Shown piece by piece: positions 34,164 through 42,229 of a DNA stretch of 64,000 nucleotides. The DNA comes from an uncultured Selenomonadales bacterium (lineage in GTDB: Bacteria > Bacillota > Negativicutes > Selenomonadales > Selenomonadaceae), in contig CAMZHX010000004.1 of NCBI GenBank assembly GCA_947307055.1, positions 87,475 through 151,474 of the forward strand, written 5' to 3'. A program made the position numbers and the translations under genes. Numbering within the stretch: position 1 is the first letter of the stretch; the number at the start of each line of letters is the position of its first letter. A model generated the notes under the pieces. The model saw nothing but the letters and a program-made list of their open reading frames with translations, was not told the origin of the DNA and did no database searches.

Positions 34164-35516
34164 ATGGCACGATTATTTGGGACAGACGGTGTGCGCGGCG
34201 AGGCGAATACCGAACTGCCGCCGGAGTTGGCATACAAAATGGGACGGGCGGCGACAATTTATTTCGGGCAACATTCGGAGGGCAGACCGCAAATTTTAAT
34301 CGGGCGCGACACGCGGATTTCGGGCGAAATGTTGGAGGCGGCCTTAGTCGCGGGAATATGTTCGGCGGGCGGCAACGCAATCTTAGCCGGAGTAGTTCCG
34401 ACACCCGCAGTCGCCTACCTCGCAAGGAAACTTCATGCGGCGGCCGGAATTGTTATCAGCGCGTCGCACAATCCCTTTCACGACAACGGGATAAAATTTT
34501 TCGGCGGCGACGGCTACAAACTTCCCGATAAGGTCGAGGACGAGATTGAAAAAATTGTTCGCGAACTTGCTGACGGACAAAAATTTTCGCGACCGACCGG
34601 CGAGGGCGTTGGGCATATCGAGTACCGCCAAAACCTTTTGGAAGATTATATCGGCTTCGTGATGAGCACGACTTCTGAGCGATTCGACGGCATGAAAATC
34701 GTTTTGGATTGCGCGAACGGCGCGGCGTATAAAGCAATGCCGACGGTTTTGGAGCGGCTCGGCGCGGAACTGATTTTAATCGGCGACAAGCCCAACGGAA
34801 TTAACATCAACGACTATTGCGGCTCGACCCATATGGAAAATTTGCGGCTGGCGGTCTTGAGGAATCATGCGGACATTGGGATTGCGCACGACGGCGACGC
34901 CGACCGCTGCCTTTGCATTGACGAAAACGGCAACATCATCGACGGCGACCACATTATGATTATTTGCGCGAAGTTGATGCTAAAAGTCAACGCGCTCCCG
35001 AAAAAAACTGTCGTCGCGACCGTCATGTCGAATATCGGCTTCCGGCAAGCTGCGGACGAACTCGGCTTGAACGTTGAGATAACGGCGGTGGGCGACAGGT
35101 ATGTTTTGGAAAATATGCGGGCTAATAATCACAAGCTCGGCGGCGAACAGTCCGGACATATAATTTTCCCTGATTACTCGACGACCGGCGACGGCTTGAT
35201 AACTGCCCTGCAAGTTCTAACCGCTATGAAAAAATTCGACGCCAAAGCCAGTACGCTCAACGCGCTCATGACGACTTATCCGCAAGTCCTGCTAAATGTC
35301 AGAGTCAAAAATAAAGCCGCTTACGAAAATTCGGAGGCGGTTAAGCTCGCGATAGCTGAGGGCGAATTGGAACTCGGCACGACGGGCAGAATTTTAGTCA
35401 GAGCGTCGGGCACTGAACCTTTGATTCGCGTAATGGCCGAAGGTCCCGATAAAAATCAGCTCAACCGCATTTGCAACAAAATCGCCGCCGAAGTCGAGAA
35501 AGTTGCCAATGGATAA
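34164..35516 (+). CDS. glmM: Phosphoglucosamine mutase
   Basis: A 450-residue alpha-D-phosphohexomutase that converts glucosamine-6-phosphate to glucosamine-1-phosphate for peptidoglycan and lipopolysaccharide precursors. The start MARLFGTDGVRGEAN is canonical. The catalytic phosphoserine loop reads ISASHNPFHDNGIKFF, the magnesium loop DGDADRC, the sugar loop GGEQSGH and the phosphate-binding end RASGTEPLIRVM. Length equals the usual 445-455. ATG follows AGGAGG with 8 nt. The stop overlaps the next start by 8 nt. Because the ribosome site abuts the heptamer hairpin, its translation may be affected by that structure. Confidence 0.96.
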   Translation: MARLFGTDGVRGEANTELPPELAYKMGRAATIYFGQHSEGRPQILIGRDTRISGEMLEAALVAGICSAGGNAILAGVVPTPAVAYLARKLHAAAGIVISASHNPFHDNGIKFFGGDGYKLPDKVEDEIEKIVRELADGQKFSRPTGEGVGHIEYRQNLLEDYIGFVMSTTSERFDGMKIVLDCANGAAYKAMPTVLERLGAELILIGDKPNGININDYCGSTHMENLRLAVLRNHADIGIAHDGDADRCLCIDENGNIIDGDHIMIICAKLMLKVNALPKKTVVATVMSNIGFRQAADELGLNVEITAVGDRYVLENMRANNHKLGGEQSGHIIFPDYSTTGDGLITALQVLTAMKKFDAKASTLNALMTTYPQVLLNVRVKNKAAYENSEAVKLAIAEGELELGTTGRILVRASGTEPLIRVMAEGPDKNQLNRICNKIAAEVEKVANG

Positions 35517-36267
35517 AGCGATAATCTTAACAACGTTCGGCTCGGCTGACGATTCGATTCGCCAAAACATTTTCGACAAACTCACGGCGGAAATCAAAAA
35601 ATTTTCAGCGTGGGAAGTGCGGCTGGCGTTCACGTCGAATTTCATGATAAAAAAATTGGCGCGACGTGGAATTTCAATCGCGACGCCCGCCGAAGAAATT
35701 TCAAAGCTCCGCGCAGAAGGTTTTACGCGAATAATTTTGCTACCAACGCATTTGACGCCCGGCGAAGAGTTCGACAATAAAATAAAACCCTGCGCGGCTC
35801 CCGACGTTGAAATTATTTCGCCGCTGTTCAGTCAAGATTGCTCAATGCCCTTTGACAAAAAAATCTTCGCGACGATTCTCGATTGCTTTAAGAAGTCGCC
35901 CGACGAAGATTTGATTTTGATTGGGCACGGCTCGCCGCACAGACATAATCCCGTTTACGAGAACTTGCAGAGGCTCGCGGGCGATAAGATTCACATTGGC
36001 GTTATCGAGGAGAGCGACACGCCGAATTTTGCCGATGTCGTCGAGCGATTGAAAATTTCCCGCGCGGATAAGATTTTACTTGCGCCGTTGCTATTCAATG
36101 GCGGGGTGCACGTCGCGGAAGACATTGCCGGCGATGAAAATTCCTGGCTAAGTCGCCTTGCCGAACAAAATTATAAAGTCCGCGTGATTCGTGACGGGCT
36201 CGGCAACTTTGAAAAGTTCCGTGCGCTTTACCTCGAAAAGTTAGCGGCGTCAATTCACGTCCAATAA
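35509..36267 (+). CDS. cbiK: Sirohydrochlorin cobaltochelatase, CbiK type
   Basis: A 252-residue class II chelatase that inserts cobalt into sirohydrochlorin in the anaerobic cobalamin pathway. Metal-site residues are visible in LIGHGSPHRHNP and in NGGVHVAEDIAGDE. The opening KAIILTTFGSADD is typical. There is no signal peptide, so this is a cytoplasmic form. ATG 35509 lies inside the glmM end (8-nt overlap), implying coupling; a TTG two codons upstream is less likely. No other cobalamin genes are nearby. The 3' end overlaps the convergent radical SAM gene by 18 nt. Confidence 0.88.
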   Translation: MDKAIILTTFGSADDSIRQNIFDKLTAEIKKFSAWEVRLAFTSNFMIKKLARRGISIATPAEEISKLRAEGFTRIILLPTHLTPGEEFDNKIKPCAAPDVEIISPLFSQDCSMPFDKKIFATILDCFKKSPDEDLILIGHGSPHRHNPVYENLQRLAGDKIHIGVIEESDTPNFADVVERLKISRADKILLAPLLFNGGVHVAEDIAGDENSWLSRLAEQNYKVRVIRDGLGNFEKFRALYLEKLAASIHVQ

Positions 36268-38805
36268 ATTTTTCCCTTTGCACAGCAACGCCGTCCGATT
36301 GATTTTGGCGGCAGAAATATCCGTTGGGAAGTCGAATCGCTCGCGCAAAATTTTTAAAACTTCGCTCGGCTTGAGGCTCCCCTCCGGCGTTATCAGCACC
36401 GCAAATTTTATCAGCAACTCGTCGCCCGTCAACGAAATTTCGACCGGATCGACGAGATATTTTTTTAGTTCGAGTTCGCGAGATTTTTTGGGCGTGATTC
36501 GCGTGAAATTTATTTGGGGCGTCGCGTTGAAGTTTTTAATTGACAACTGCGCGGCGTCGAAAAATTTTTTATCGAACGGCAAACGAACTTCATAGCGCGA
36601 CAGGTCAACCAGTGACATCACCGGCTTTGACTTGCCGCGTAATTTTTTCAGCCGCAAAATTTCTGCGCCGCTCGGTAGTTGCGCATTCAATTTTTTAGCG
36701 ACTTCAAAGGCCTCGACAGGTCTTGTCAACTCGAAGTCAACGTATTCGCAATCGCTGGTCACTCCGACTGCCAACGCCGTCGCGAACGAAACTTTCAAGT
36801 GCGGATTGAAACCCTCGCTCCAAGCCGCCGGCAATTTCGACCGAATCAACGCCCGCATAAAAACGTTCATGTAGTCGAGGTGGCTAAGCACGGCGATTTC
36901 CGCGCCCTTTCTGATTTGAGCGCGGTATTTGGTAGGGGAAAGGGAAATGGGAGAAGGGAGAAGGGGATTGGAAGGGGCGTCGGATTTGTTATCCATTACG
37001 CATTGCGCATTACGCATTACGCATTGCAGTTTCATGCAGACGCCGCAACCTGTGCAACTCGTGCGCCGACAATCGGGCGTAGTCTCGCCGACTTGCGACT
37101 TTTCCCACTCGGCAAGCAAATAACTTTTATCGACGCCCGGCGACGTATGCTCCCAAGGCAACGGCTCCCAAAAATCGCGCTCGCGCCCGCTATAATAATT
37201 TTTATCGACGCCGCAAGCCTCAAAAGCATTTTCCCACGCCTCCGGCTTAAATAAATCGCTCCAGCCGTCGAACTTCGCGCCATTTCTCCACGCCGCCTCG
37301 ATGACTTTAGCAAGTCGCCTGTCGCCGCGTGCCAAAACCCCTTCCAACACAGACAATTTCGCGTTATGCCAGTTGTAAGTTATCGCCTTGTCGCGAATCA
37401 AATCCTTCAGCAGATTTTGCCGCCGCTCGAATTCCTCTTCCGAAATTTGCCCGAACCATTGAAACGGCGTCCAGGGCTTCGGCACGAAACATGCAACGCT
37501 TATCGTGACTTTGACGCCGCGTTTTAACGCCGCAACTTTTTTCGCTAAGTCGGCTATGCCCGCGATGTCGTCGTCAGTCTCGCTCGGCAAGCCCATCATA
37601 AAATACAACTTGACATTGCGCCAACCTTTTGCAAATGCCGCCGCGCACGCGTCAAGCAAATTTTCTTCTGTGACGTTTTTATTTATCACGTCGCGCAGGC
37701 GTTGCGTACCGGCTTCGGGCGCGAACGTCAAACCGCTCTTGCGCACCGTCTGAACTTTTTCGGCAAGCTCAATCGAAAAGCTATCAATCCTCAAGCTCGG
37801 CAGGGAAAAGCTAACCTTCTCGTTGCGGAAATCGTCTTTCAAATCGTCGATAAGTCTGTTAAGGCAAGAATAATCCGCACTGCTCAACGACGTCAAAGAA
37901 ATTTCGTCCCAGCCGCTCGAATCAATCAGCCGCCTTGCTTGCGCCCGTAAAGTTTCCTCGTTGCGCTCGCGAACGGGACGATAAGTCATACCCGCCTGAC
38001 AAAATCGGCAGCCACGACTGCAACCTCTGAAAAGCTCAAGCATCGCTCTATCGTGAACGATTTCCATAAACGGCACGACCGGTTTTTCAACTGACGGCGT
38101 TGCGTCAAAATCTTTCACGACGCGCTTTAAAATTTTGGGCGGCGCATTCTCCAAAGTCCTCAAGCTCAAAAATTTTTCGCCGGAGTAAATCGGCTCGTAA
38201 AAGCTCGGCACGTAAATCCCTTTGACGCTCAAAAGATTTTTCAGAAAACCGCACCGCCCGCCAATTTTGCCCGAACTCTTCCACGCAATAAAATTTTCTA
38301 CGACTTCGCCGAAAACTTCTTCCGCCTCGCCCACGATAAAGAAATCAAAAAAATCCGCGACCGGCTCGACGTTATACACGCAAGGCCCGCCGCCAATTAT
38401 GAACGGCTCATCATCTGCGCGGTCGCTCGCGTACAAAGAAATTTTCGCCAAGTCCAGCATGTTTAGGACATTTGTATAAATCATCTCGTATTGCAGGGAG
38501 AATCCGAAAAAATCGAAGTCGCGAACATTTCTTTTCGACTCCAGCGCGAACAACGGAATATTTTCTTCGCGCATAACTTTTTCGGCATCAATCCAAGGCG
38601 CGTAAACTCGCTCGCATAAAGTGTCGCCGCGCCGATTCAATATCGAATACAAAATCGCTAAGCCTAAATTCGACATGCCCACTTCGTAAACGTCGGGCAA
38701 CGCCAAAACTATTCGGCAAGCCGTCTCGTCAAAATTTTTTACCACGCTATTAAATTCGCCGCCCGTATACCGCGCAGGCTTCGTAAGTTCAAAAAGTTTA
38801 TTCAT
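36250..38805 (-). CDS. TIGR03960-family radical SAM protein fused to DUF2344 domain
   Basis: 851 residues. The N-terminal part is a B12-binding-like Rossmann domain (LPDVYEVGMSNLGL, FFIVGEAEEVF). The radical SAM core carries CSRGCRFCQAG (CX3CX2C). A linker follows, then a C-terminal TIGR03936/DUF2344 domain (IAVLSHLDYMNVFMRALIRS). In Firmicutes this protein is often encoded near rplU, rpmA and ribonuclease G genes; its reaction is uncertain, with a role in RNA or translation suspected. The linker encodes heptamer repeats of both families (nt 36935-36966 and 36995-37027), including the peptide QCVMRNAQCVMDN. ATG 38805 follows AAGGGG; upstream codons belong to the toxin gene, which overlaps by 8 nt. 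Confidence 0.88.
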   Translation of the reverse strand: MNKLFELTKPARYTGGEFNSVVKNFDETACRIVLALPDVYEVGMSNLGLAILYSILNRRGDTLCERVYAPWIDAEKVMREENIPLFALESKRNVRDFDFFGFSLQYEMIYTNVLNMLDLAKISLYASDRADDEPFIIGGGPCVYNVEPVADFFDFFIVGEAEEVFGEVVENFIAWKSSGKIGGRCGFLKNLLSVKGIYVPSFYEPIYSGEKFLSLRTLENAPPKILKRVVKDFDATPSVEKPVVPFMEIVHDRAMLELFRGCSRGCRFCQAGMTYRPVRERNEETLRAQARRLIDSSGWDEISLTSLSSADYSCLNRLIDDLKDDFRNEKVSFSLPSLRIDSFSIELAEKVQTVRKSGLTFAPEAGTQRLRDVINKNVTEENLLDACAAAFAKGWRNVKLYFMMGLPSETDDDIAGIADLAKKVAALKRGVKVTISVACFVPKPWTPFQWFGQISEEEFERRQNLLKDLIRDKAITYNWHNAKLSVLEGVLARGDRRLAKVIEAAWRNGAKFDGWSDLFKPEAWENAFEACGVDKNYYSGRERDFWEPLPWEHTSPGVDKSYLLAEWEKSQVGETTPDCRRTSCTGCGVCMKLQCVMRNAQCVMDNKSDAPSNPLLPSPISLSPTKYRAQIRKGAEIAVLSHLDYMNVFMRALIRSKLPAAWSEGFNPHLKVSFATALAVGVTSDCEYVDFELTRPVEAFEVAKKLNAQLPSGAEILRLKKLRGKSKPVMSLVDLSRYEVRLPFDKKFFDAAQLSIKNFNATPQINFTRITPKKSRELELKKYLVDPVEISLTGDELLIKFAVLITPEGSLKPSEVLKILRERFDFPTDISAAKINRTALLCKGKNLLDVN
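36935..36966 (+). repeat. Heptamer run, GGGARAW type, inside the radical SAM gene
   Basis: GGGGAAA, GGGAAAT, GGGAGAA, GGGAGAA, GGGG on the plus strand. On the coding (minus) strand it gives a Pro/Ser-rich linker (PLLPSPISLSPTK). Confidence 0.75.
36995..37027 (+). repeat. Heptamer run, ATTRCGC type, inside the radical SAM gene
   Basis: ATTACGC, ATTGCGC, ATTACGC, ATTACGC, then ATTGC. It encodes QCVMRNAQCVM in the linker. The same family recurs at 45199-45229 and 57841-57878. Confidence 0.75.
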
Positions 38806-39055
38806 AATGCCCCTTGCAAGATTTAATGTACAAATATCCGTTTTCGTCAATGTCGTAAACGAGACGATTTTTTTCGTCAATGCGACGACTATAACCACTA
38901 CCATACTTCAAACGTTCGGGCTTGCCGATACCTGTCATGGCACCGTTACGCTCAATGTCTTTTACCAAAGCATTGACACGACTAAGCATTTTTTTGTTCT
39001 CGGATTGCAATGAAACGTAATCGTCCCAAGCTTTGTCTTCCCAACGCTTATTCAT
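38798..39055 (-). CDS. Txe/YoeB-family toxin (mRNA endonuclease)
   Basis: An 85-residue RelE-superfamily toxin of the YoeB class. It starts RWEDKAWDDYVSLQ, has GIGKPERLKYGSGYSRRIDE and RLVYDIDENG in the middle and ends with the catalytic-region IKSCKGHYE, all close to the YoeB consensus with its C-terminal His-Tyr. YoeB cuts mRNA at the ribosome start site. ATG 39055 lies 9 nt after GAGG and overlaps the antitoxin stop by 8 nt; a second ATG at 39061 is possible. The gene runs 8 nt into the start of the radical SAM gene. Length is normal (about 85), so it looks active. Confidence 0.87.
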   Translation of the reverse strand: MNKRWEDKAWDDYVSLQSENKKMLSRVNALVKDIERNGAMTGIGKPERLKYGSGYSRRIDEKNRLVYDIDENGYLYIKSCKGHYE

Positions 39056-39290
39056 CGTCATCAACCTCAATCAATTCGTGTTCCGTCCAATGCCCGGCTT
39101 TGATTCTTTCGGTTCTGCGCTCGATTTCCGCATAGAACCTTGCGTTGTTGATGACTTTCGACAGATTGAATTCGCCGGCGGCTATCATATCTTTAAGCTC
39201 CAAGACAAAATATTTCCATTCGAGCGGCGTGAACGTAATATTTTCTCCCGTGTCAGTCAAAATTTCTCTATCCAATGCTTGAGTTTCCAT
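39048..39290 (-). CDS. Antitoxin paired with the YoeB-like toxin
   Basis: An 80-residue acidic protein upstream of and overlapping the toxin gene. It lacks the usual YefM/Phd opening; it reads ILTDTGENITFTPLEWKYFV, then a helical C-terminus (NNARFYAEIERRTERIKAG, HELIEVDDDE) resembling toxin-binding tails. ATG 39290 is chosen because the promoter -10 box lies at 39313-39318, so transcription begins downstream of the alternative ATG at 39314, and AAGGAG lies 9 nt before 39290. The antitoxin should neutralise the toxin and repress the shared promoter. The antitoxin call rests on position and size, not on a recognised DNA-binding fold. Confidence 0.7.
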   Translation of the reverse strand: METQALDREILTDTGENITFTPLEWKYFVLELKDMIAAGEFNLSKVINNARFYAEIERRTERIKAGHWTEHELIEVDDDE

Positions 39291-39312
39291 ATTTACCAAC
39301 TCCTTTTTTGCC

Positions 39313-39340
39313 ATTATAATTGAAAAAATCTTTTTGGCAA
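39313..39340 (-). promoter_or_regulatory. Promoter of the toxin-antitoxin pair
   Basis: On the minus strand TTGCCA (39335-39340), 16 nt, TATAAT (39313-39318). It sits in the 66-nt gap between the antitoxin start and the divergent restriction-modification gene. Confidence 0.75.
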
Positions 39341-39356
39341 CATCGGAGGTTTTCCT

Positions 39357-41792
39357 ATGGCAAGTGAAATAGATTTAACCGCTTACATTGAAAATTGGTT
39401 GGAGGCTGTGGAAATTTTTTCGGAAACGCAAAGCACTGCCAATATCGAACTCGCAACCGCACTCAAAACCGCCTCGAAAAATCAAATAGGGAATATCGGC
39501 TACCCAGACCATATCGCGCTCGTTGATGATTTCGTTTTGGTCATGGAGGATAAAGCCGACCGCTTGAAACTTGTTTTGCGCGACGACGGCCAAATCTCTC
39601 AAACCGTCGACGCCACCACCAATTACGCCCTCAACGGCGCACTCTTCTACGCCCATAAAATTATCGACGGCTCCAACTATAAAAAAATTTTCGCGTTCGG
39701 CAACGTCGGCGACAGAAAACATCACATCATCAAGCCCATTTTCATTGACGCCGATAAAAATATCAAAGAACTCCCCGAAGTCGATACCTTCAAAAATTTT
39801 ACCGCAGAAAATATCGACGCTTACTATCGCCGCATGGTTTTGGGCGAGGAATCCGCAGAAGAAATCGAACTTAAACAAATCCTCCGCCGCGCTGAAATTC
39901 TTCATGAACACTTGCGCAATTACGGACAGCTCGGCGAGGACGAAAAGCCTTTGGTCGTCTCCGCTATCCTGCTCGCGCTCGCTGAAGGCAAAAATTTTAA
40001 TATCGCTCAACTTACCGGTGACAAAATCAATACCGACGGCGAAAAAATTTTCTACCACGTCGAAAACCATTTGAGACGCGCTAACGTCTGCTCCGAAGTA
40101 AAAAAGGCTCGCGTACTTAGCCAATTCACCTTGATTAAAGACCGTCCCATTCTTAACACCGTCAACGTAAATCTCGGCAAAACCCCGCTCAAATTTTTTA
40201 CCGAATTCATTTCAAATAATATCTTCGACGCCGTCATAAATAATTCAGCGGAAGATTATCTCGGCAGGTTTTACGGCGAGTTCATAAGCTACAGCGGCGG
40301 CGACGGGCAATCTTTAGGCGTCGTGCTCACTCCGCGCCACATTACAGAACTTTTTTGCGAACTCACAGACCTAAAGCCCGATGATATTGTCTTCGACCCC
40401 TGCTGCGGAACGGGAAGTTTTTTAATCGCCGCTATGAATCACATGCTAAGAAACGCCGACGACTTTCAACGCAAATCCATTAAGCAGAAACAAATTCACG
40501 GCATAGAGGCTCGCGAGGATATGTTTTCTATCGCGACAACTAATATGATTCTGCGCGGCGACGGACAAAGTAATTTGCTATGCGGCGATTTCTTCGCGCA
40601 CGACCCCGATAAACTTCAACGCGATAACTGCGCGACCGTTGGCTTGATGAATCCGCCCTACTCCCAAGCTAAAAACGCCGCGACCGCTCACCTGTCCGAA
40701 TTGCGCTTTATAAATCATCTGCTAAACTCCGTCATTCGCGGCGGGCGCGTTGCGGCTATCGTTCCCGTCTCCGCCATGATCGGCAAAACTCGCGACGACA
40801 AAATCATCAAAGGCGACATCCTCAAACATCACACCCTTGAAGGCGTCATCAGCCTCAACAAAAATACTTTCTATCGCATTGGCACCGTCCCTTGCATTGC
40901 CATTTTCACCGCCGGCGAACCTCATCATAAAGCTAAGCGCGTCAAGTTCATCAACTTTGAGGACGACGGCTTTGAGGTCAAAAAACACGTCGGGCTTGTC
41001 GAGACCGAACGCGCTAAGGATAAGAAATTTTATCTCCTCGACTGTTGGCGCGGCAAAATTCAAGACGCCCCCTCCAAATTCATGGTCGAGACCACCATTG
41101 AGCCAAATGACGAGTGGCTTCACTCTTTCTACTACTACAATGACGAATTGCCCGCCGATGCCGATTTTAATAACACCGTCGCTGATTATCTCACCTTTGA
41201 ATTCAATATGATTGCTCACGGCCGCGATTATCTCTTCCCGCGTAAAAAAAAACGCCAGCCACTAACTGACACGCAACTTTTGCCGCTCGGAGAAAAAATT
41301 TGGCGATCGTTCCGATTGCTTGACTATTTCGATTTTGTTAAGGGCGACCAAAATAATATGTCTGACTTGAAATCGGGCGAGTTGCCGCTTGTCTCGGCGA
41401 AGAATTCAAACAACGGCTGCAAAGATTTTGTCGCGGCGAACGATAAAAAAATTTTTGGCGGCGATTGCTTGACATTAAATAACGACGGCGACGGCGGCGC
41501 GGGCATTGCGTATTATCAACCGGCGGAATTTTTACTTGATACGCACGTCACGGCATTATATCCGAAGAAATTTTTATCAGCCGAAACTTTGCTGTTCATA
41601 TCGAGGAGCATAACGATTCAGCGCGAAAAATTTGGTCATGGATATTCGTTGAACAACAAGCGATTGAACGTGTTCAGGGTAATGTTACCGATTGATGACG
41701 AGGGCGAGCCGGACTTTGAATACATGGCGGCGTACATGAAAAATCTTGTTGCGAAGCAATATCGGAAGTATTTGGAGTACATTGGGGAATAG
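39357..41792 (+). CDS. Single-chain type IIG-like restriction-modification enzyme
   Basis: 811 residues with three parts. Residues 1-150 contain a likely PD-(D/E)XK nuclease site: Pro50-Asp51 in GYPDHIAL and Glu64-Asp65-Lys66 in VLVMEDKAD. Residues about 290-560 are an N6-adenine methyltransferase with FDPCCGTGSF (motif I) and NPPYSQ (motif IV). From about 645 a target-recognition half like HsdS follows (FDFVKGDQNNMSDLKSGELP, then GGDCLTLNNDGDGGAG). The protein could thus recognise, methylate and cut DNA on its own, and no separate nuclease or specificity gene is adjacent. GGAGG lies 7 nt before the ATG. The nuclease assignment is inference from the spacing of the motif; it could instead be a methylase-specificity fusion without cleavage. 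Confidence 0.82.
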   Translation: MASEIDLTAYIENWLEAVEIFSETQSTANIELATALKTASKNQIGNIGYPDHIALVDDFVLVMEDKADRLKLVLRDDGQISQTVDATTNYALNGALFYAHKIIDGSNYKKIFAFGNVGDRKHHIIKPIFIDADKNIKELPEVDTFKNFTAENIDAYYRRMVLGEESAEEIELKQILRRAEILHEHLRNYGQLGEDEKPLVVSAILLALAEGKNFNIAQLTGDKINTDGEKIFYHVENHLRRANVCSEVKKARVLSQFTLIKDRPILNTVNVNLGKTPLKFFTEFISNNIFDAVINNSAEDYLGRFYGEFISYSGGDGQSLGVVLTPRHITELFCELTDLKPDDIVFDPCCGTGSFLIAAMNHMLRNADDFQRKSIKQKQIHGIEAREDMFSIATTNMILRGDGQSNLLCGDFFAHDPDKLQRDNCATVGLMNPPYSQAKNAATAHLSELRFINHLLNSVIRGGRVAAIVPVSAMIGKTRDDKIIKGDILKHHTLEGVISLNKNTFYRIGTVPCIAIFTAGEPHHKAKRVKFINFEDDGFEVKKHVGLVETERAKDKKFYLLDCWRGKIQDAPSKFMVETTIEPNDEWLHSFYYYNDELPADADFNNTVADYLTFEFNMIAHGRDYLFPRKKKRQPLTDTQLLPLGEKIWRSFRLLDYFDFVKGDQNNMSDLKSGELPLVSAKNSNNGCKDFVAANDKKIFGGDCLTLNNDGDGGAGIAYYQPAEFLLDTHVTALYPKKFLSAETLLFISRSITIQREKFGHGYSLNNKRLNVFRVMLPIDDEGEPDFEYMAAYMKNLVAKQYRKYLEYIGE

Positions 41793-41819
41793 AAAAGCCC
41801 TGCCGCGCTTTGACAGGGC
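41793..41819 (-). terminator. Terminator between convergent genes
   Basis: GCCCTG (41797-41802) pairs with CAGGGC (41814-41819). On the minus strand the stem is followed by TTTTC, so it ends the antitoxin transcript that stops at 41827. It may also slow the plus-strand transcript. Confidence 0.6.
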
Positions 41820-41826
41820 GAAAGTT

Positions 41827-42087
41827 TCAGCTTGCAGATTTTTTTGCCTCAAGTTTACGTCGAAGTTCGGGATTGACTTTGGGGTTCCAACGATAATATT
41901 GTTCCCATTCTTCGGGCGTGCGGGGGTTTTCTCGATAAAATCTCTTCCACTCTTCGTCGGTGATTTCGGGAATGTCGCTAAGGTCGATTTCTTCGTCAGG
42001 AATATTATCGAGTGCTTCGATTTCGGCAAGTTCTTCAGGAGTTCGTTCAATTTTCATTCCAGGGTAAATGTACGTTCTGACTATCAT
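41827..42087 (-). CDS. BrnA-like antitoxin
   Basis: An 86-residue acidic protein. The stretch DNIPDEEIDLSDIPEITDEE is characteristic of antitoxins paired with BrnT toxins (the DIPEL/DIPEI-TDE pattern), followed by a Trp/Tyr/Arg-rich tail. ATG 42087 has GGAGAG about 7 nt upstream; the longer frame upstream lies within the toxin remnant and is rejected. It overlaps the 3' end of the BrnT remnant by 41 nt, so expression was coupled to it. With the toxin broken, the antitoxin may remain as an orphan that protects against related toxins or only regulates. I do not see a clear ribbon-helix-helix motif. Confidence 0.6.
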   Translation of the reverse strand: MIVRTYIYPGMKIERTPEELAEIEALDNIPDEEIDLSDIPEITDEEWKRFYRENPRTPEEWEQYYRWNPKVNPELRRKLEAKKSAS

Positions 42088-42229
42088 AGTATTCTCTCCT
42101 TTCGTTTTTGTCAGCTTTTCGGGCAGAAATAATTCTTGTAAATTCGCCGCGTTGCGTATGAATAACAAGTAAAATTTTCCCGACACGTCCTATTCGCCCA
42201 CCTATTTCCATTTGCAAGTGAATCACCAT
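42047..42229 (-). pseudogene. Truncated BrnT-family toxin
   Basis: 60 codons matching only the C-terminal two thirds of BrnT: IGRVGKILLVIHTQRGEFT, then RIISARKADKNERREYYD. Intact BrnT is about 90 residues and begins with a conserved region holding catalytic residues; that region is missing because the rodA gene end (42223) occupies the place. The frame starts at an ATG without a convincing ribosome site. It is therefore probably inactive. The toxin was likely cut off by a deletion that joined it to rodA. Confidence 0.65.

Noticed and set aside
36995..37027. Possible CRISPR-like repeats at the ATTRCGC runs
   Set aside because: Units are only 7 nt, have no spacers between them and lie partly inside genes; no cas genes are present.
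39291..39314. Longer antitoxin starting at ATG 39314
   Set aside because: That ATG lies within the promoter -10 box, so it would not be in the transcript; AAGGAG precedes ATG 39290.
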